From the NCBI GenBank assembly GCA_026214975.1, contig CM047805.1:110479845-110543844 (forward strand): a stretch of 64,000 bases of DNA, in the 5' to 3' direction. This document shows, in pieces, positions 1 through 12,869 of the stretch. The number at the start of each line of letters is the position of its first letter. Position 1 is the stretch's first letter. This DNA comes from Gentiana macrophylla (taxonomy: Eukaryota > Streptophyta > Magnoliopsida > Gentianales > Gentianaceae). Under the pieces are notes generated by a model. The model was given only the letters and a program-made list of their open reading frames with translations, did not search any database and had not been told where the DNA came from. The translations under genes and the position numbers were made by a program.

Positions 1-2524
1 TCCATCCTCATTGGGACGGCAGAGAATGTTCCAGGACAGGTAGTGCATCTTCCTTTCCCTACAGAGTCTATCCATGTTTACCCCTATAGGAATTTTCATG
101 GTCTTCATAGTATAGTAAGCATGGGTTGCGAGGGAACTATTGATTAGAATCAGTCTACCTGCTTTAGATAGGACCCTCATCTTCCAGCTTGCCATCTTCT
201 TAATCTTGTCAAGAATTGGACTGAAACTCTGTTTAGTAATTCTGGAGTGAATGAGAGGTATGCCAAGGTATTTGCCAAGATTTTCAGTATGTTGCATGTC
301 CAGTTTCGGGCTGAGAAGATCTTTAGCTTGATTAGTTGTATTCCTAGAAGTATGAAACTTGGATTTGTGGGTACTGATTTTCTGGCCAGAGATTTTGTAG
401 AATTTTTCAAGCACTGCTATGATGGTATTAGCTTGATTCTCTGTGGCTTCTCCAAATAAGATCAGATCATCCGCAAAGAACAGGTGTGACAAAGGGGGGG
501 CCTTGTCTGCCAAGTGTAATAGGTTTCCAATTCCCTTGCTGAACCTGTTGGTCAATGAGAAGGCTCAAGATTTCCATGCAAATATCAATTAGGTAAGGGG
601 CTAGGGGATCCTCTTGTCTAAGGCCTCTTTGGGGGTAATTGGATCTAGTTTACTTCCATTCCACAAGATTGAAAATTTATTCGATTTGAGACCAAACATA
701 ATGAGGTGAACAAGAGTGTCAGAGAGCCCCAGGTGTTCAAGAATTTTCTCAATGAAGTCCCAGTTCACCCTGTCGTATGCCTTTTCTAGGTCGATCTTCA
801 GCATCATCCATCCCTTCTTACCCTGCTTGTTTTTGAACTGGTGGATTACCTCCCGTGCCACAATAATATTCCCGGTACTCCCTCTACCAGGGATGAAGGC
901 TGACTGGGTAGTACTGACAAGTTTACCTATAACTGATTGAAACCTATTGGCGAGCACCTTGGTAATGGTTTTGGCACACACATTGGTGAGTGCAATGGGT
1001 CTAAATTGTTCCACTTTCTCTGGGGGATTGGTCTTTGGTATCAGGGTAACGAGAGTTTCATTTAGCTTTGCGTCAAACTGCCCACAAGATAATGCATTAT
1101 AAACAAACTGCAATATAGTAGGACTTACAATGTGCTAGTAGCGTTTGAGGAAGCAAGCAGGTATACCATCAGGGCCTGGAGCTTTGAAATTGCCCATTTG
1201 GAAAATGGCTTCTTCTACTTCAATCTCTGTAATCTGTCTGTTCATCCACTGTCTGTCTGAAGTGCTTAGGGTGGGCCAATTAACTTCTAGATTCCAGTCA
1301 GGAGGGGTTGGGTCAACTGTGTAGAGCTTAATATAAAACTCCTTGATCGTGGCTTCGATCTGAGTCATATCAAAAATCCACTGATCTTCATTATTTTTTA
1401 GGCAAGTCACTTTTTTTTTGCTCTGACGTTTGATGGTGGAGAGGTGATAAAAATGGGTATTTCTTTCACCCTCTGCTAACCATTGAAGTTGTGACCTCTG
1501 ATGCCAGTAGGTTTCTTCCTGTTGCAGAATAGCACTCAGCTCAAGTTGTAGGGTATCATGGAGATTAGCTAGGAAAGTTGAGGGGGCCTGCTCCATACTA
1601 TTTTCAATCCCTGCAATTCTAGCCTGACAGTTCTGCTTTCTTACGAATATATTGCCAAAAACTTGCCTGTTCCATTTAGATGCTACATTAGCAAAACTAG
1701 AGATAGTTGAGGTGAGGGATCCCAAGTCTTTCCAGTTATGTGAAACAAAGTCTTCAAAGTCACAGTCCATCCAAGCTCTCTGAAAAAAGAAACAGTTGCT
1801 GTTTTTCCTTCTGGGAATTGGAGTGTCTATAGTCAAAAGAATGGGGTTGTGATCAGAGTGAAACCTTGGGAGGTGTTTGACATTAGCTCGGTCAAATTTT
1901 TCCATCCAACTCGTATTACACCATGCTTGATTGAGTCTTTGCAGAATCTTCTTTTTATCTTTGGTAGTACCACACCAAGTGAATCGTGGGCCTTGAAATG
2001 ATATTTCCTCTAGTTCACACTGTTGGAGGAAGAGCCAGAGTTTGGTTCTGTTAAGGCCTCCAGCTGCTCTTCCACCTAGTTTATCTTTTTGGTAAACCAC
2101 TTGATTAAGATCTCCTATTAGGCACCAAGGAAAATCAAACGTGTTCTTAAGCCTTGATAAGTAGTCCCAAAGTTCATTTCTAGCACTAGGTATGGGAGAA
2201 GCGTAAATCATTGTTAAAACCCGGTAATTTCAAAGATTCTTCGTAATGACCATAGTGAGGGACTCCATTAGTACATGTTATGTAAGATAGGTTGACTCTG
2301 CTATCATCCCAAAAACACCACACCACCAACAGTAACCTCTGGCTTCCACTGCATCTGAGGTTAGTAAAATTGGTTTTTAATGTATTTGATGTGCTCATCA
2401 CTACTAGTACTCTAGTTTCCATAAGAAAGAGCATATCGAGGTTTATGTTGGGCGAACATGGAGGTTAACTGACGGAGGAGTTCATTTGATGAAGCCCATC
2501 TACAATTCCAAGCTAGTATCTTCA
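1..2524 (-). pseudogene. LINE (L1-type) ORF2: endonuclease and reverse transcriptase, broken
   Basis: This is the pol ORF of a plant L1-like non-LTR retrotransposon, which nicks target DNA and copies its RNA at the nick. On the minus strand the endonuclease begins with MKILAWNCRW near 2524. It continues with FLMETR, then GDLN, RFTW and SDHNPILL, the usual endonuclease blocks. The reverse transcriptase follows with KAPGPDGIP near 1150, LIPKTN and FRPIALTNV, then LEKAYDRVNWDF and the catalytic FADD at about 466-477. The 3' part runs off the window. Frame changes near 2200 and 600 and a stop near 1134 break it. ORF1 of the same element lies at 11582-12728, separated by element B, which inserted about 35 bp upstream of this start. 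Family assignment is secure; some breaks could be sequencing errors. Confidence 0.93.
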
Positions 2525-2555
2525 TAGGGGAGAGAACATTGGGAGGAGTAGGGTG

Positions 2556-2560
2556 GGGAA
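2556..2560. repeat. Target-site duplication GGGAA, left copy (element B)
   Basis: GGGAA here is repeated at 11577-11581, exactly outside the other LTR. This 5-bp duplication fixes both ends of element B and shows it inserted into the LINE. Confidence 0.9.
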
Positions 2561-4329
2561 TGAAGGATGCAGGTTCTTAGATCTAAACGAGTTAGATCTA
2601 CGCACAGCGGATGGATCACGATTCATACATCACAATACATAATTAAAGGACTTAAACTACTACAAGGGGGTTAAGATCATGTTACCAATAGTAGGAAGAG
2701 AAGCCAAGATCTTAGGATGAGAAGCCTTGATCTTCCAATGTGTTCTCCAAACGGTGGTTGGTGGACACCCTTCTTGATATGAGAACCTCCTTGATATGCT
2801 TCCAAGAAAAACTCGCTTTTCTCCAACCGGTGGAGCTAAGGATCGAACTCCTTAGCCTTTTTCTCTATAAATTTCGTGGCCCTCTCTTCCCTAGGGCTCG
2901 GGAGAACTCTCTTTTATAGGCAAAATCCAAGAGAGAAAACCTATACCCAATCGGTTTAACAAAATAAAACAGATAATTCTAATTATTATTATCCAATAAA
3001 AATAAGAGATAATTACAATCTTATAATAAGAAAATATAATTATCCTTATAGTTAAGAGATAAATAATAAATAAATTATTTTCTTTTATGTATCCAATTAA
3101 TTATTTAACAAATAAATAACTAATTACACAATATGTCATTATCCAGGAAAATTAATTTCTTGGAAAATCCAAGACATATTGGCGCCACACTAAGCCCACC
3201 AGGCCCATATAAAATGTCTTTTCTGTGTATTATATTATTTAACCCAACTAAATAATATTCATGCATATCAATTAATTAGCTCAGCCAATTAATTATCACT
3301 GAGGCCCAAATAACAAGATTATTAGTCCGAATTACAGAAGCCACATCGGGGACCATGGACCTATAACCAGTAGCTCCAATAATTAATTATTCATCGAACA
3401 AAATAAGTACATTAATTATTAATTCCGGGATTACGCCACCATAAACCCGAAACTGAACTCTACCGATTATAGATGTATACTTATACTCAACCCATAGAGT
3501 GAATAAGCGTCCATTGATATAATCACTACATACGGATTAACCCTCCATAGACTGTCCATTCTGAGTGGGATATCTCCGTAAACCCGACACAGAATATCTT
3601 ATCCTTATTTACCATTAACCCCCTAATGATCAATTAGTTCACATATCGACTAGTGATCAATTAGTCTAATATGAACTCTCGGGATCGATCACTTTCTTAG
3701 GGCTAACAAATAAGGGATCGTCTTCTACTTCCCGCGGGAAGGAATGGATTCCATGTCTGTGAAAATCGAACTACTCACTCATCCGGAGATAGTGCCAATG
3801 AGAAGTGGCTTGGAACACATATTTAAGTGAACCGTAACTAACACATCAAACACTACCCGGGACAAGCGGCACCACTCGTGATCACCTCAGGATTAAGGTT
3901 GATCCATATATGATAATCTAATGATTTAATAAGATTCCTCGATTACGGAATTATATCGAGAAATTCGATTAAATCGGTCCAATCTATATGAATGCCATCA
4001 TATATAAATGCCCCGTAGGTACCCTCTACCGACAAACCGGATAAGACTATCACACCCTAAGGTGTTCTGGGCGTATTATTGGTGTTTTAATCAAGAGACC
4101 CTAAACTCTAATTAAGTTCACCACGGACTAACAATTCAAGCATATCTCAACTAACTCAATCCTCACGTGTAATCCATACACTGAGTTAAGTGGTTACATA
4201 CAGATATACTTAGGGTGTGCAGCAGTGTATTACTTTACAAGCACAAAACAAGTAATAAGGTGAGATAAGTTCTGTCATTCATTATTAAAAACAATTACAT
4301 AAATTGTCTTTCGGGCACTACACCTAACA
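2561..4329 (-). repeat. Element B 3' LTR
   Basis: On the plus strand it starts TGAAGGATGCAGG and ends CACCTAACA, so it has TG...CA ends. It matches 9799-11576 over its whole length. A minus-strand TATAAAAG box lies at 2911-2918. The polypurine tract abuts it at 4330. Confidence 0.92.
2911..2918 (-). promoter_or_regulatory. Candidate TATA box in element B 3' LTR
   Basis: TATAAAAG on the minus strand; the matching box in the 5' LTR is at 10152-10159. Position and orientation fit an LTR promoter. No transcript data are available. Confidence 0.5.
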
Positions 4330-4342
4330 ATCTCCCACTTGC
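4330..4342 (-). promoter_or_regulatory. Polypurine tract of element B
   Basis: On the minus strand the sequence AAGTGGGAGAT directly precedes the 3' LTR. This is the usual plus-strand primer position. The core AGTGGGAG recurs six more times in the interior. Confidence 0.85.
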
Positions 4343-7300
4343 ACGAAATGACAATCAACGATTGTTTTTAGAGCACACCCTTTATCATCTTATTCACAAC
4401 ACTCTCCCACTTGCTCTAAAAGCAGATGAGACATATCCATCAATGCCGTACCCTCCAAGCACTCGACTTGGTACACTGATTAGTTAGGTTGTCGACTCGA
4501 GACGATCTTTAGGATTGAAACGTTGTCGGTCCTTCCAATCAGTCGGTACTCTCTCTCAATATGCTTTTGACTTCTTTTGACCGAGAAGATCCTTCTAAGC
4601 TATCTCTTCACTGTTTTCACAATGAAGTGATATCGGCTTATCAGACCTGGAATTACTCCCAGACCAAAAAAAGGAAATTCTAAGCACTATGAGTAAACAC
4701 TGAGCCCGAGATCAACTTAATGATCATCCTTAATCTGACTACAAGTCAGAATCAGTGTAATCAACTGTATTCAAGTTTGCACCTGAATATACAAGCATAT
4801 GATTCCTCGTTCTCTAAAGATACTTGAGGACGTACTAAACCGATATTCAATGCTCGAAACCGAGATTTGACTACTATTGACTTGTGATAACCTGACTTGC
4901 CATTATCCAAGAGAGACTCTATCCTATTTTCTCTTTATCCGAAGATTTAGAGAATCATTCCTGAGAGGTAGGGTAGGACTACTCTCGATTAATGTTGCAT
5001 ACGTATATGCATGATCGTCTTATTCAATAAGATAGGTGGGATAGCCAATGACTCATTCTCGTGAATTTGACCGAATCAGATTCTTAGAATATAGTCCAAT
5101 TCTCTCATCCAGAGAATCTTGGCCTGTCAGTTTCCAACTTCAGATAGCACACACATGTTGTTTCCAACCATTTCAGTGTTATCATTCACGAACACTAATA
5201 CTACTACTTTACCAATATTGGTGTCCAGTCTATGAAAGACTTATCAATATTCTAGTCAAGTCCACATATTTTAAAACATGCGACTTTTAATGACCGAGAG
5301 GGTCTCTTACATCCACAAAGGACATAAGTCCCGGCAGTCAACCTGCCATTTGTTCTAACCAAGACCTTTCTGTTCCGAATGAATCCAGACTCTGTTTTAC
5401 GGCAAGAAGTCTCAGGAATCACCCCTATTTTCTGCTTTCTAACGAAATCTAGCAAGACTGAGTGGTGAGAGAGTTCAAGGTCTGGTTAGCTCTCTCCTTG
5501 TTAGGGAATCACCCCAAGACCACTCAGCTTTGTGCTGAAAGTTAAACTTTCCTATTCATTCGACTCTTTTCGGCGTAGGACCAATTACTCCCACTGGGCC
5601 TGAGACACTCAGGTGGTTCTACAAGAAGCTGAACAGAACTGGAGTACCAAAACTCCATTCACAGGGATAAGGTTTTCGAACCAACCTCTCTGATCAGAAT
5701 CCTATACAGCCCACAAAGAGCCACAGGTTATCAATCACCTCAGCAGACTATAAAGTCCACAAAACCATAATGGGTCAATGGGTAAACCATACTCCCACTG
5801 CGTTCTGGGTGGATTGACATTCTGATCTAGTAGTATTTATTAGTGTTCACCAACAACCGATGTTGGGCGTGGTCCGATTAAATCGAGATAGTAACTTCCT
5901 TTGGGTAACCGTACTCAAGGTCTAAGGTCATTACTTATAAATTCTATCGAAGCCTTGTGACAGTTGAATCATCACATTCTCGATCTCAAGAATCTTATAA
6001 CCAACCTTCACTGTCTCATTAAGGCATTTCACGACAAATCAAAATCGAACGTATCATAAAATCTCCACCTACCTTCAAGCATTAAATGCTAAATGCCTAC
6101 ATTTACGGAAGTGGTGTGAACCAAATTCACTCTTATCCATAAATTCACTAGCATCTTCTAGGTAGACTTCTCGGTTTACATAATAATGTTAACCGTTATT
6201 TTGCAACCAATTATCTTATTCGAGTTTACCAGTGTATTGTAGCACATCAATAACTATATAGGGCGAGTCTATGGTTTCTTCCTCAGTGAGAAACATTCCA
6301 CTAGGAGGCAGCCCGAGCATCAGTCCCAAGACTATGCGATAGCCTATTTCTGAGCATGGAATACTCTATTCTCTGCTAAAATCAGAGACTCCTCCTCGTA
6401 TTCTTTCGATAAACTAAACCGTGTTTCGAGTAGTTATAAGACAAAATGTCACCACTCAAAGTCTCCCACTAGCTTGTATCTCTCACTAGACCCCGAAGGT
6501 TATGATGAACAAGCTATGTTACCCCTTCAAATCTATTACCCTTTCCCAATTGAAAGGAAACTTAGTCATTGTTCCTTTGAGATAGTGTTCCTAGACTGGG
6601 AGATAGGAATCACCCTTAGCCAGTCGTCAGGTCTTATCTCTAGGATTTATGTACTAATTAATAGATATTGAAGGGTCGTTTATCTTAATACGGAAACCAT
6701 TCGCCTATAATAGTTTAAGACGTGTTACATATAACTTTTCAGCATTTCTTAGTGGTTCTGACTTTATCAAACAAAAGTCCGAGTCTCAGATTCGTACTAC
6801 AAATGTCATCTTCATTTTCTATGAGGCAACTATATATCGAGTTGAAAGTGAATCCATTTGTTTCAACGAATCTGTAAACAGAAAAATAAATTTTTCTGTG
6901 ATATTCAAGGATAGAATCCGAAATTCATTTCCTTATATCACTCCCACTATTATAGCTAAAATAACTGCCCGTTGTCTACTTTATTAATTGTTAATGAACA
7001 GCTTCCTTGTTCTTCCAAAGAACTAAGCTACCGAGTCAAGTTACTCGACTTAAGAAAGTCGCTAAGGATTCATTGGTTAAGTGATCCGAAATCACTTTCC
7101 TTATCCTATACTTTCTATAATTAATTTTTCGGTTTAGCCTCAAAACTTTAGTTAAGATGATTAACACTTATAGACATTCTTTCCCATTCTCAACTTTCTT
7201 TAAAAGGAAATAGTCTTGAACTAGCGCTTCAATTGAGTAGACACTACTCGTGAACTGTGGGATGTCTAATGAAAGCGTTACCAGTGGGACTAATTTTCTA

Positions 7301-9780
7301 ATAAATTAGAAAAACAACGAGATAAAAGCTCCCACTAGTTTATCGGTTCCAAATACCGTCTAACTAGCGACACTTTAATTTATGATTCTCTAATTTTCTA
7401 TTAGAAAATTTCTCGTGTAGACACTACACAATTAAAAATTCACTAGAAGAATTTTACCGTCCCAATCATCTTTCAAACTAACTATGGTTGTCTCTCGTTC
7501 AACACGAGTGACAAAGATGTTTATACTTATTTACGCCACTTAAGTCTTGAAGGCTCAAGAGAAATATCTCTTCCGAAAAATTAATCGCATGTAAGATCAA
7601 TAAGTACAACGTTCTAGTTACTTGCCACTTTTTAACGAAGTCATTACTAGTCAATTTTACACTAGCAAATCTAGCACCCTAGAGAGATATAGTTGTAAAT
7701 AAAATTGATGAAAAATAAATCCAAATCATACACTACTAATAAATTTTAGGAACATAAACTAAGTACTTATAGTATATCCTACTGCTTCAAGGATTTAATC
7801 TAATGCCTCGATGCCGCCTTAGGGTAGGTCAAAAAGGTTTCGATTAATATTGAAGATCAGATTGAGAATCGAACATCTCATTTGTGATCGTCAATCACCT
7901 ATCTTTTTTCAGCCAAGGTACTACCAAAAATACCCTTTATGAGTGTGACCTATTGTCTCAGATTTTTAGGTAGACCCCGAGTGTGCCGCCTTAGGGTCGG
8001 TCAGTGACCCGGCGAGTACCCAAAATCCTATCCTTTCGGAGACCAAGCCTTGAATTTTGATAGCGGTGAAGGCCTTCCTTAGGGGGCCGAAATCAAAGCC
8101 GGCACGAGGCGTCACCATTCTCTCACGTTGCTTGTGTCAACAGTAGAGGCCGTGGGGTCGGCTGTCGCCTCTCCCGCTACCACTCAATATTTTGAAAAAG
8201 TGGTGGGTTTACTGATCATGTTTTTGGACTTGATGTTACATTAAGGAACAATAAATCATAGGCCCGAATGTTGCCGGTTACGTGGGCTAGCCCACCCGAC
8301 CTATTCGTTGGAACATATGTGGCCGTCGGACGGGTCAAGACTAGGGGAGCTCCATTGAGCCGTAGTGGCTCTTCGGATGGCTCAGCCTTGCCAGACCCCC
8401 GTGCAAACGCCACACGTGGAGGGTGAAGTCGATCGAGCCGTAGCTATGTTGACCACCCAACCGTGGTTAAACAACTTTCGAACCATTTATGCCCGTGATT
8501 ATCCAATCCTTAAACATCAAACTTTCACGTAGACACTACGGAACAAAAACGTAATCTCGTCTAGGTAAGGTGGAATTCACCGAGAATCCAACACCTTAAC
8601 CACGAGGTTTCGGGATTTTATTCCTTATGCTTTCGCAGAGTGGGATTCACCGAGAATCCATCACCCAACCTCGACGATTGAAAAAACTCATGTTCCTCGG
8701 TTTTTACCCTAATTAGTTTCTAATTAATATCAAACAATTAATTAAAACTAATTGCGTGTTTTATACATGCCTAACTAATTCCTCGAATTAATTTCTACAT
8801 GTATGCATATGGAGTGGAATTCATGATATGATGCATGTCATGGTAATTTTCCGGTTCTACACATACAATCTAAACATGTATACTAGTGCCGAAAATAAAC
8901 ACCGAGATGGACCGTTGGCACCCCCGTATCTAATCTATTAAAAAATAAATAACCAAAACCCTAACTAGGGTTTACTACTTTCTAACATAATCTGCAGCTG
9001 TTCAAATTCTTCGACGATCGACAAACCAAACGAACTCGGATCGCGACGAAACTTTCCAGATCTGTTCTTCACTCCTTGGGCTTTATTATGGACGGTTGGA
9101 TCGGAGTTTTGACTTGTCAATTTTCTCCAGTGAGCCGGCCAACTTGCTGCTGAATCTGACTTTTACAGCAGCGCATCAATGACTTCCCGAGGCCGATTGG
9201 GAATCGAGATGAATCCCGATCGACCTGAAATTTTTATCCCACGTCCAAAACTCCATATTTTTCGATCTGACCAGTTGGATTTGCCTTTCAACGGTTGAAA
9301 CTCTCCCAGAAATTCGAGGAAGTCACAGGTAGGGTTTCTGTGAATCCTGCGTTTTTCTGTTACAGCAGCTTCTTTGCAGCAACGAACGGATATCAAAACG
9401 AACTCCGATCGATTCCAAAATTTATGGGATTGTTAATCGTCTTCCAATCTTGATTATGACCGCAGGGATCGTCAATTCAACGGCTCGATCAACGGGAAAA
9501 ACGAAATAACTAAACAGCTACTAAACAGATATATTTTCTGGAAATTAAAATTGCAATAACAAATAAATTACATAATTTCCTATACTCATATGAACGAATT
9601 TTCATCGTTTATATGAGTTTACAATAGATCTAACGGGTAACAGTGCCAACCCCCAATCCATCTCTTCAACCATAGCAATTAATCATTATCAAAGCATAAA
9701 ACAATAAATAAAATTTACCTACATGCAATTCCACTCCTTTAAATCGTTTAATTATGATTATGACTATATAAATCGTGGAA
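4343..9780 (-). other. Element B interior: non-coding, with repeated short boxes
   Basis: No convincing ORF. The minus-strand motif AGTGGGAG (plus CTCCCACT) occurs at about 4413, 5588, 5791, 6463, 6941 and 7329, besides the polypurine tract at 4332. A second motif, GCCGCCTTAGGGT followed by GGTCA, appears near 7812 and 7985. A third, ATTCACCGAGAATCCA, appears near 8569 and 8643. The stretch 8000-8420 is noticeably richer in G and C than the rest. The part next to the primer site (9000-9780) is presumably the transcript leader. Short ORFs at 5048-5290, 8216-8413 and 9163-9396 have no recognisable domain, and I do not call them genes. Confidence 0.6.
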
Positions 9781-9796
9781 CCTGTCTCTGATACCA
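9781..9796 (-). other. Primer-binding site, initiator tRNA-Met type (element B)
   Basis: The minus strand reads TGGTATCAGAGACAGG two bases inside the LTR. It is complementary to the 3' end of plant initiator tRNA-Met, the usual primer of plant Copia elements. Confidence 0.9.
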
Positions 9797-9798
9797 CA

Positions 9799-11576
9799 TG
9801 AATGATGCAGGTTCTTAGATCTAAACGAGTTAGATCTACGCCACAAATGGATGGATCACGATTCATACATCACAATACATAATTAAAGGACTTAAACTAC
9901 TACAAGGGGTTAAGATCATGTTACTAATAGTAGGAAGAAAGCCAAGATCTTAGGATGAGAAGCCTTGATCTTCCAATGTGTTTTACAACGGTGGTTGGTG
10001 GACACCCTTCTTGATATGAGAACCTCCTTGATATGCTTCCAAGAAAAACTCCAAGTTTTTCTCCAACCGAGTGGAGCTAAGGATCGAACTCCTTAGCCTT
10101 ATTTCTCTATAAATTTTGTGGCCCTCTCTTCCCTAGAGCTGGGAAAACTCTCTTTTATAAGTAAAATCCAAGAGAGAAAACCTATACCTAATCGGTTTAA
10201 CAAAATAAAAGAGATAATTCTAATTATTATTATCCAATAAAAATAAGAGATAATTACAATCTTATAATAATAAAATATAATTATCCTTATAGTTAAGAGA
10301 TAAATAATAAATAAATTATTTTCTTTTATTTATCCAATTAATTATTTAACAAATAAATAACTAATTACACAATATGTCATTATCCAGAAAATTAATTTCT
10401 TGGAAAATCCAAGACATATTGGCGCCACACTAAGCTTCACTGCGCCCACATAAAATGCCTTTTTCGTGTATTATATTATTTAACCCAACTAAATAATATT
10501 CATGCATATCAATTAATTAGCTCAGCCAATTAATTATCACTGAGGCCCCAATAACAAGATTATTAGTCCGAATTACAGAAGCCACATCGGGGACCACGGA
10601 CCTATAACCAAGTAAGCTCCAATAATTAATTATTCATCGAACAAAATAAGTACATTAATTATTAATTCGGGATTACGCCACCATAAACCCGAAATCGAAC
10701 TCTACCGATTATAGATGTATACTTATACTCAACCCATGTAGTGAATAAGCGTCCATTGATATAATCACTACATACGGATTAACCCTCCATAGATCAGTCC
10801 ATTCTCGAGTGGGATATCTCCGTAAACCCGACACGTAATATCTTATCCTTATTTACCATTAACTCCTCGATGATCAATTAGTTCACATATCCGACTAGTG
10901 ATCAATTAGTCTAATATGAACTCCGGGATCGATCACTTTCTTAGGGCTAACAAATAAGGGATTGTCTCTACTTCCCGCGGGGAAGGAATGGATTCCATGT
11001 CTGTGAAAATCAAAACTACTCACTCATCCTGGAGATAGTGCCAATGAGAAGTGGCTTGGAACACATATTTAAGTGAACCGTAACTAACACATCAAACACT
11101 ACCCCGGGACAAGCAAAGACCTGTGATCACCTCGAGATTAAGGTTGATCCATATATGATCATCTAATGATTTAATAAGATTCCTCGATTACGGAATTATA
11201 TCGAGAAATTCGATTAAATCGGTCCAATCCTATATGAATGCCATCATATATAAATGCCCTACGTGAGTACCCTCTACCGACAAATCCGGATAAGACTATC
11301 ACACCCTAAGGTGTTCTCAACGCATATTGGTGTTTTAATCAAGAGACCCTAAACTCGATTAAGTTCACCACGGACTAACAATTCAAGCATATCTCCACTA
11401 ACTCAATCCTCACGTGTAATCCATACACTGAGTTAAGTGGTTACATATAGATATACTTAGGGTTTGCAGCAGTGTATTACTTTACAAGCACAAAGCAAGT
11501 AATAAGGTGAGATAAGTTCTGTCATTCATTATTAAAAACAATTACACAAATTGTCTTTCGGGCACTACACCTAACA
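9799..11576 (-). repeat. Element B 5' LTR
   Basis: Second LTR copy, starting TGAATGATGCAGG and ending CACCTAACA on the plus strand. It is collinear with 2561-4329 apart from many small differences. It carries the matching minus-strand TATAAAAG at 10152-10159. Confidence 0.92.
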
Positions 11577-11581
11577 GGGAA
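11577..11581. repeat. Target-site duplication GGGAA, right copy (element B)
   Basis: Partner of 2556-2560. The LINE sequence resumes immediately after it. Confidence 0.9.
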
Positions 11582-12728
11582 TCCCTTGTCCCATCCTGAA
11601 CAAACAAAGGGTTAGTAGTTGCTAAGCCATACTCTATGGACTGACCTCTGACACCCTGTTGTTGATCTGGAGAATGTGTCTTTATGCTATCTCCTGATTT
11701 TTTGGGGGTGGATTTGTGATTATTTGCAGGATCCGGAATCAAAGGAAGTTTCTTGGAATTGTTTGAGACCTCTGAGAGGGCTGCTCTTGTAGTTGTGGTT
11801 ATCCTGGTCCTACTAGTCGAGGACTTTTTATTCTGGGCATTTTGAAATGTAGGTGGGGGTTCAGATTCTTTGCTTCCTCCTCCTAATGAGGTATCCATAG
11901 GGTTCATATCTTGTCACCTCTTGAATTGTATTTTGTACCAGAAGTACTATCCTCCGCATTCCTCTTCTTGTTATTTTGCTTTGAAGTTTGCTCCTTAGTG
12001 ACTTCTCTTGTTCTGGCTTGTCCCCCATGAGATTCCACATTTTGGGCCTTTTCCCGTAGTTCTGTAACTACATATGGGATTTCTCCCTCCTCTGCTATAT
12101 CCTCGGTGCCCTCCATAAGTGTATCCGTCTCCCCAAGGATCTCAAAGCGGGATCCTGAAGCAAAGCTAGGTTGTGGATGTTGTTCCAAGCCAGAGGGTTT
12201 AGCTTTAGGTCCCTGTTGATTTTCGGTGGATTTATTAGGTTATCTCCTTCTACGAGTCTGGGCAATCATCCAGGGACCATAGGGCTGTTCTTTTGTTGGT
12301 CCTTGCGGTGTGTTTTTAGGAGCAGACACTCCACTTGAGTTTGGGTCACTTGGCTGGACATTGCCCGGACAAGTCTCTTTTCTATGACCAAACTTACCAC
12401 ATCCAAAACAGATCATCTGCAATCCCTCATACTCAACCTTGAAGTTTCTTCCATTTAGCACTACAGTCGATTCTAAGGCTTGGTCAAGCTTCACTTCCAC
12501 ACAAACTCTTGCAAACCGAGCCCTGATATTAGTTTTGATGATAGGATCAATTTTAACAGTCGTCCCCACGAGGTTGCCAAGTTCTATCAGGATATCCTGT
12601 TTAAAACACCAAATAGGGAGCCTTGAAAAGCGTAACCTGGCTAAGGTTGTCTTTAGGGCACTCCCAGCAGAAGCCCTATACGGTGCCCTATCCTTAAAAT
12701 GAAGATAAAAAATAGAGTTTTGCCTCAA
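11582..12728 (-). pseudogene. LINE ORF1: nucleic-acid-binding protein with CCHC zinc knuckle, broken
   Basis: This is the first ORF of the same plant L1-type LINE. ORF1 proteins bind the element RNA. The minus strand from 12728 encodes a DUF4283-like region (RFARVCVEVKLDQAL, then VVLNGRNFKVEYEG). A zinc knuckle of the form C-x2-C-x4-H-x4-C follows (CFGCGKFGHRKETC, about 12362-12412). Next comes a low-complexity basic and Ser/Pro-rich tail spread over at least three frames. There is no ATG at the left-hand beginning; the open frame starts at TTG and the amino-terminal part is missing, so the element is 5'-truncated or decayed near 12730-12770. The 3' end is cut by element B, beyond which ORF2 continues at 2524. 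Confidence 0.88.
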
Positions 12729-12869
12729 ATAGATCCTACAGCAGAGTCCCTATCTCTATTTATTTTTAGGGATATGAACAGTGCATCGGGAAACTCATGC
12801 TCAGGCTTATTGGCACATGAATCAGCATATCTACGGGTTAGAAACTCAAACAAGGAAGTAATTACTTCT

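Larger units (their letters stand above)
2561..11576 (-). mobile_element. Element B: 9-kb LTR retrotransposon without coding capacity (LARD-like)
   Basis: Two LTRs of about 1.77 kb (2561-4329 and 9799-11576) flank a 5.5-kb interior, bounded by the duplication GGGAA. The primer site complementary to initiator tRNA-Met is at 9781-9796 and the polypurine tract at 4330-4342, so the element reads on the minus strand. The interior shows no gag, protease, integrase or reverse transcriptase motif in any frame and its longest ORFs are under 85 codons. That fits a large retrotransposon derivative (LARD) moved in trans, probably by Copia-type enzymes given the primer and polypurine tract. The LTRs differ at many small sites, often at CG dinucleotides. 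Confidence 0.88.

Noticed and set aside
8000..8420. GC-rich patch with a 65-codon ORF as a gene
   Set aside because: No domain, no start context and no conservation evidence; it is part of the non-coding interior of element B.
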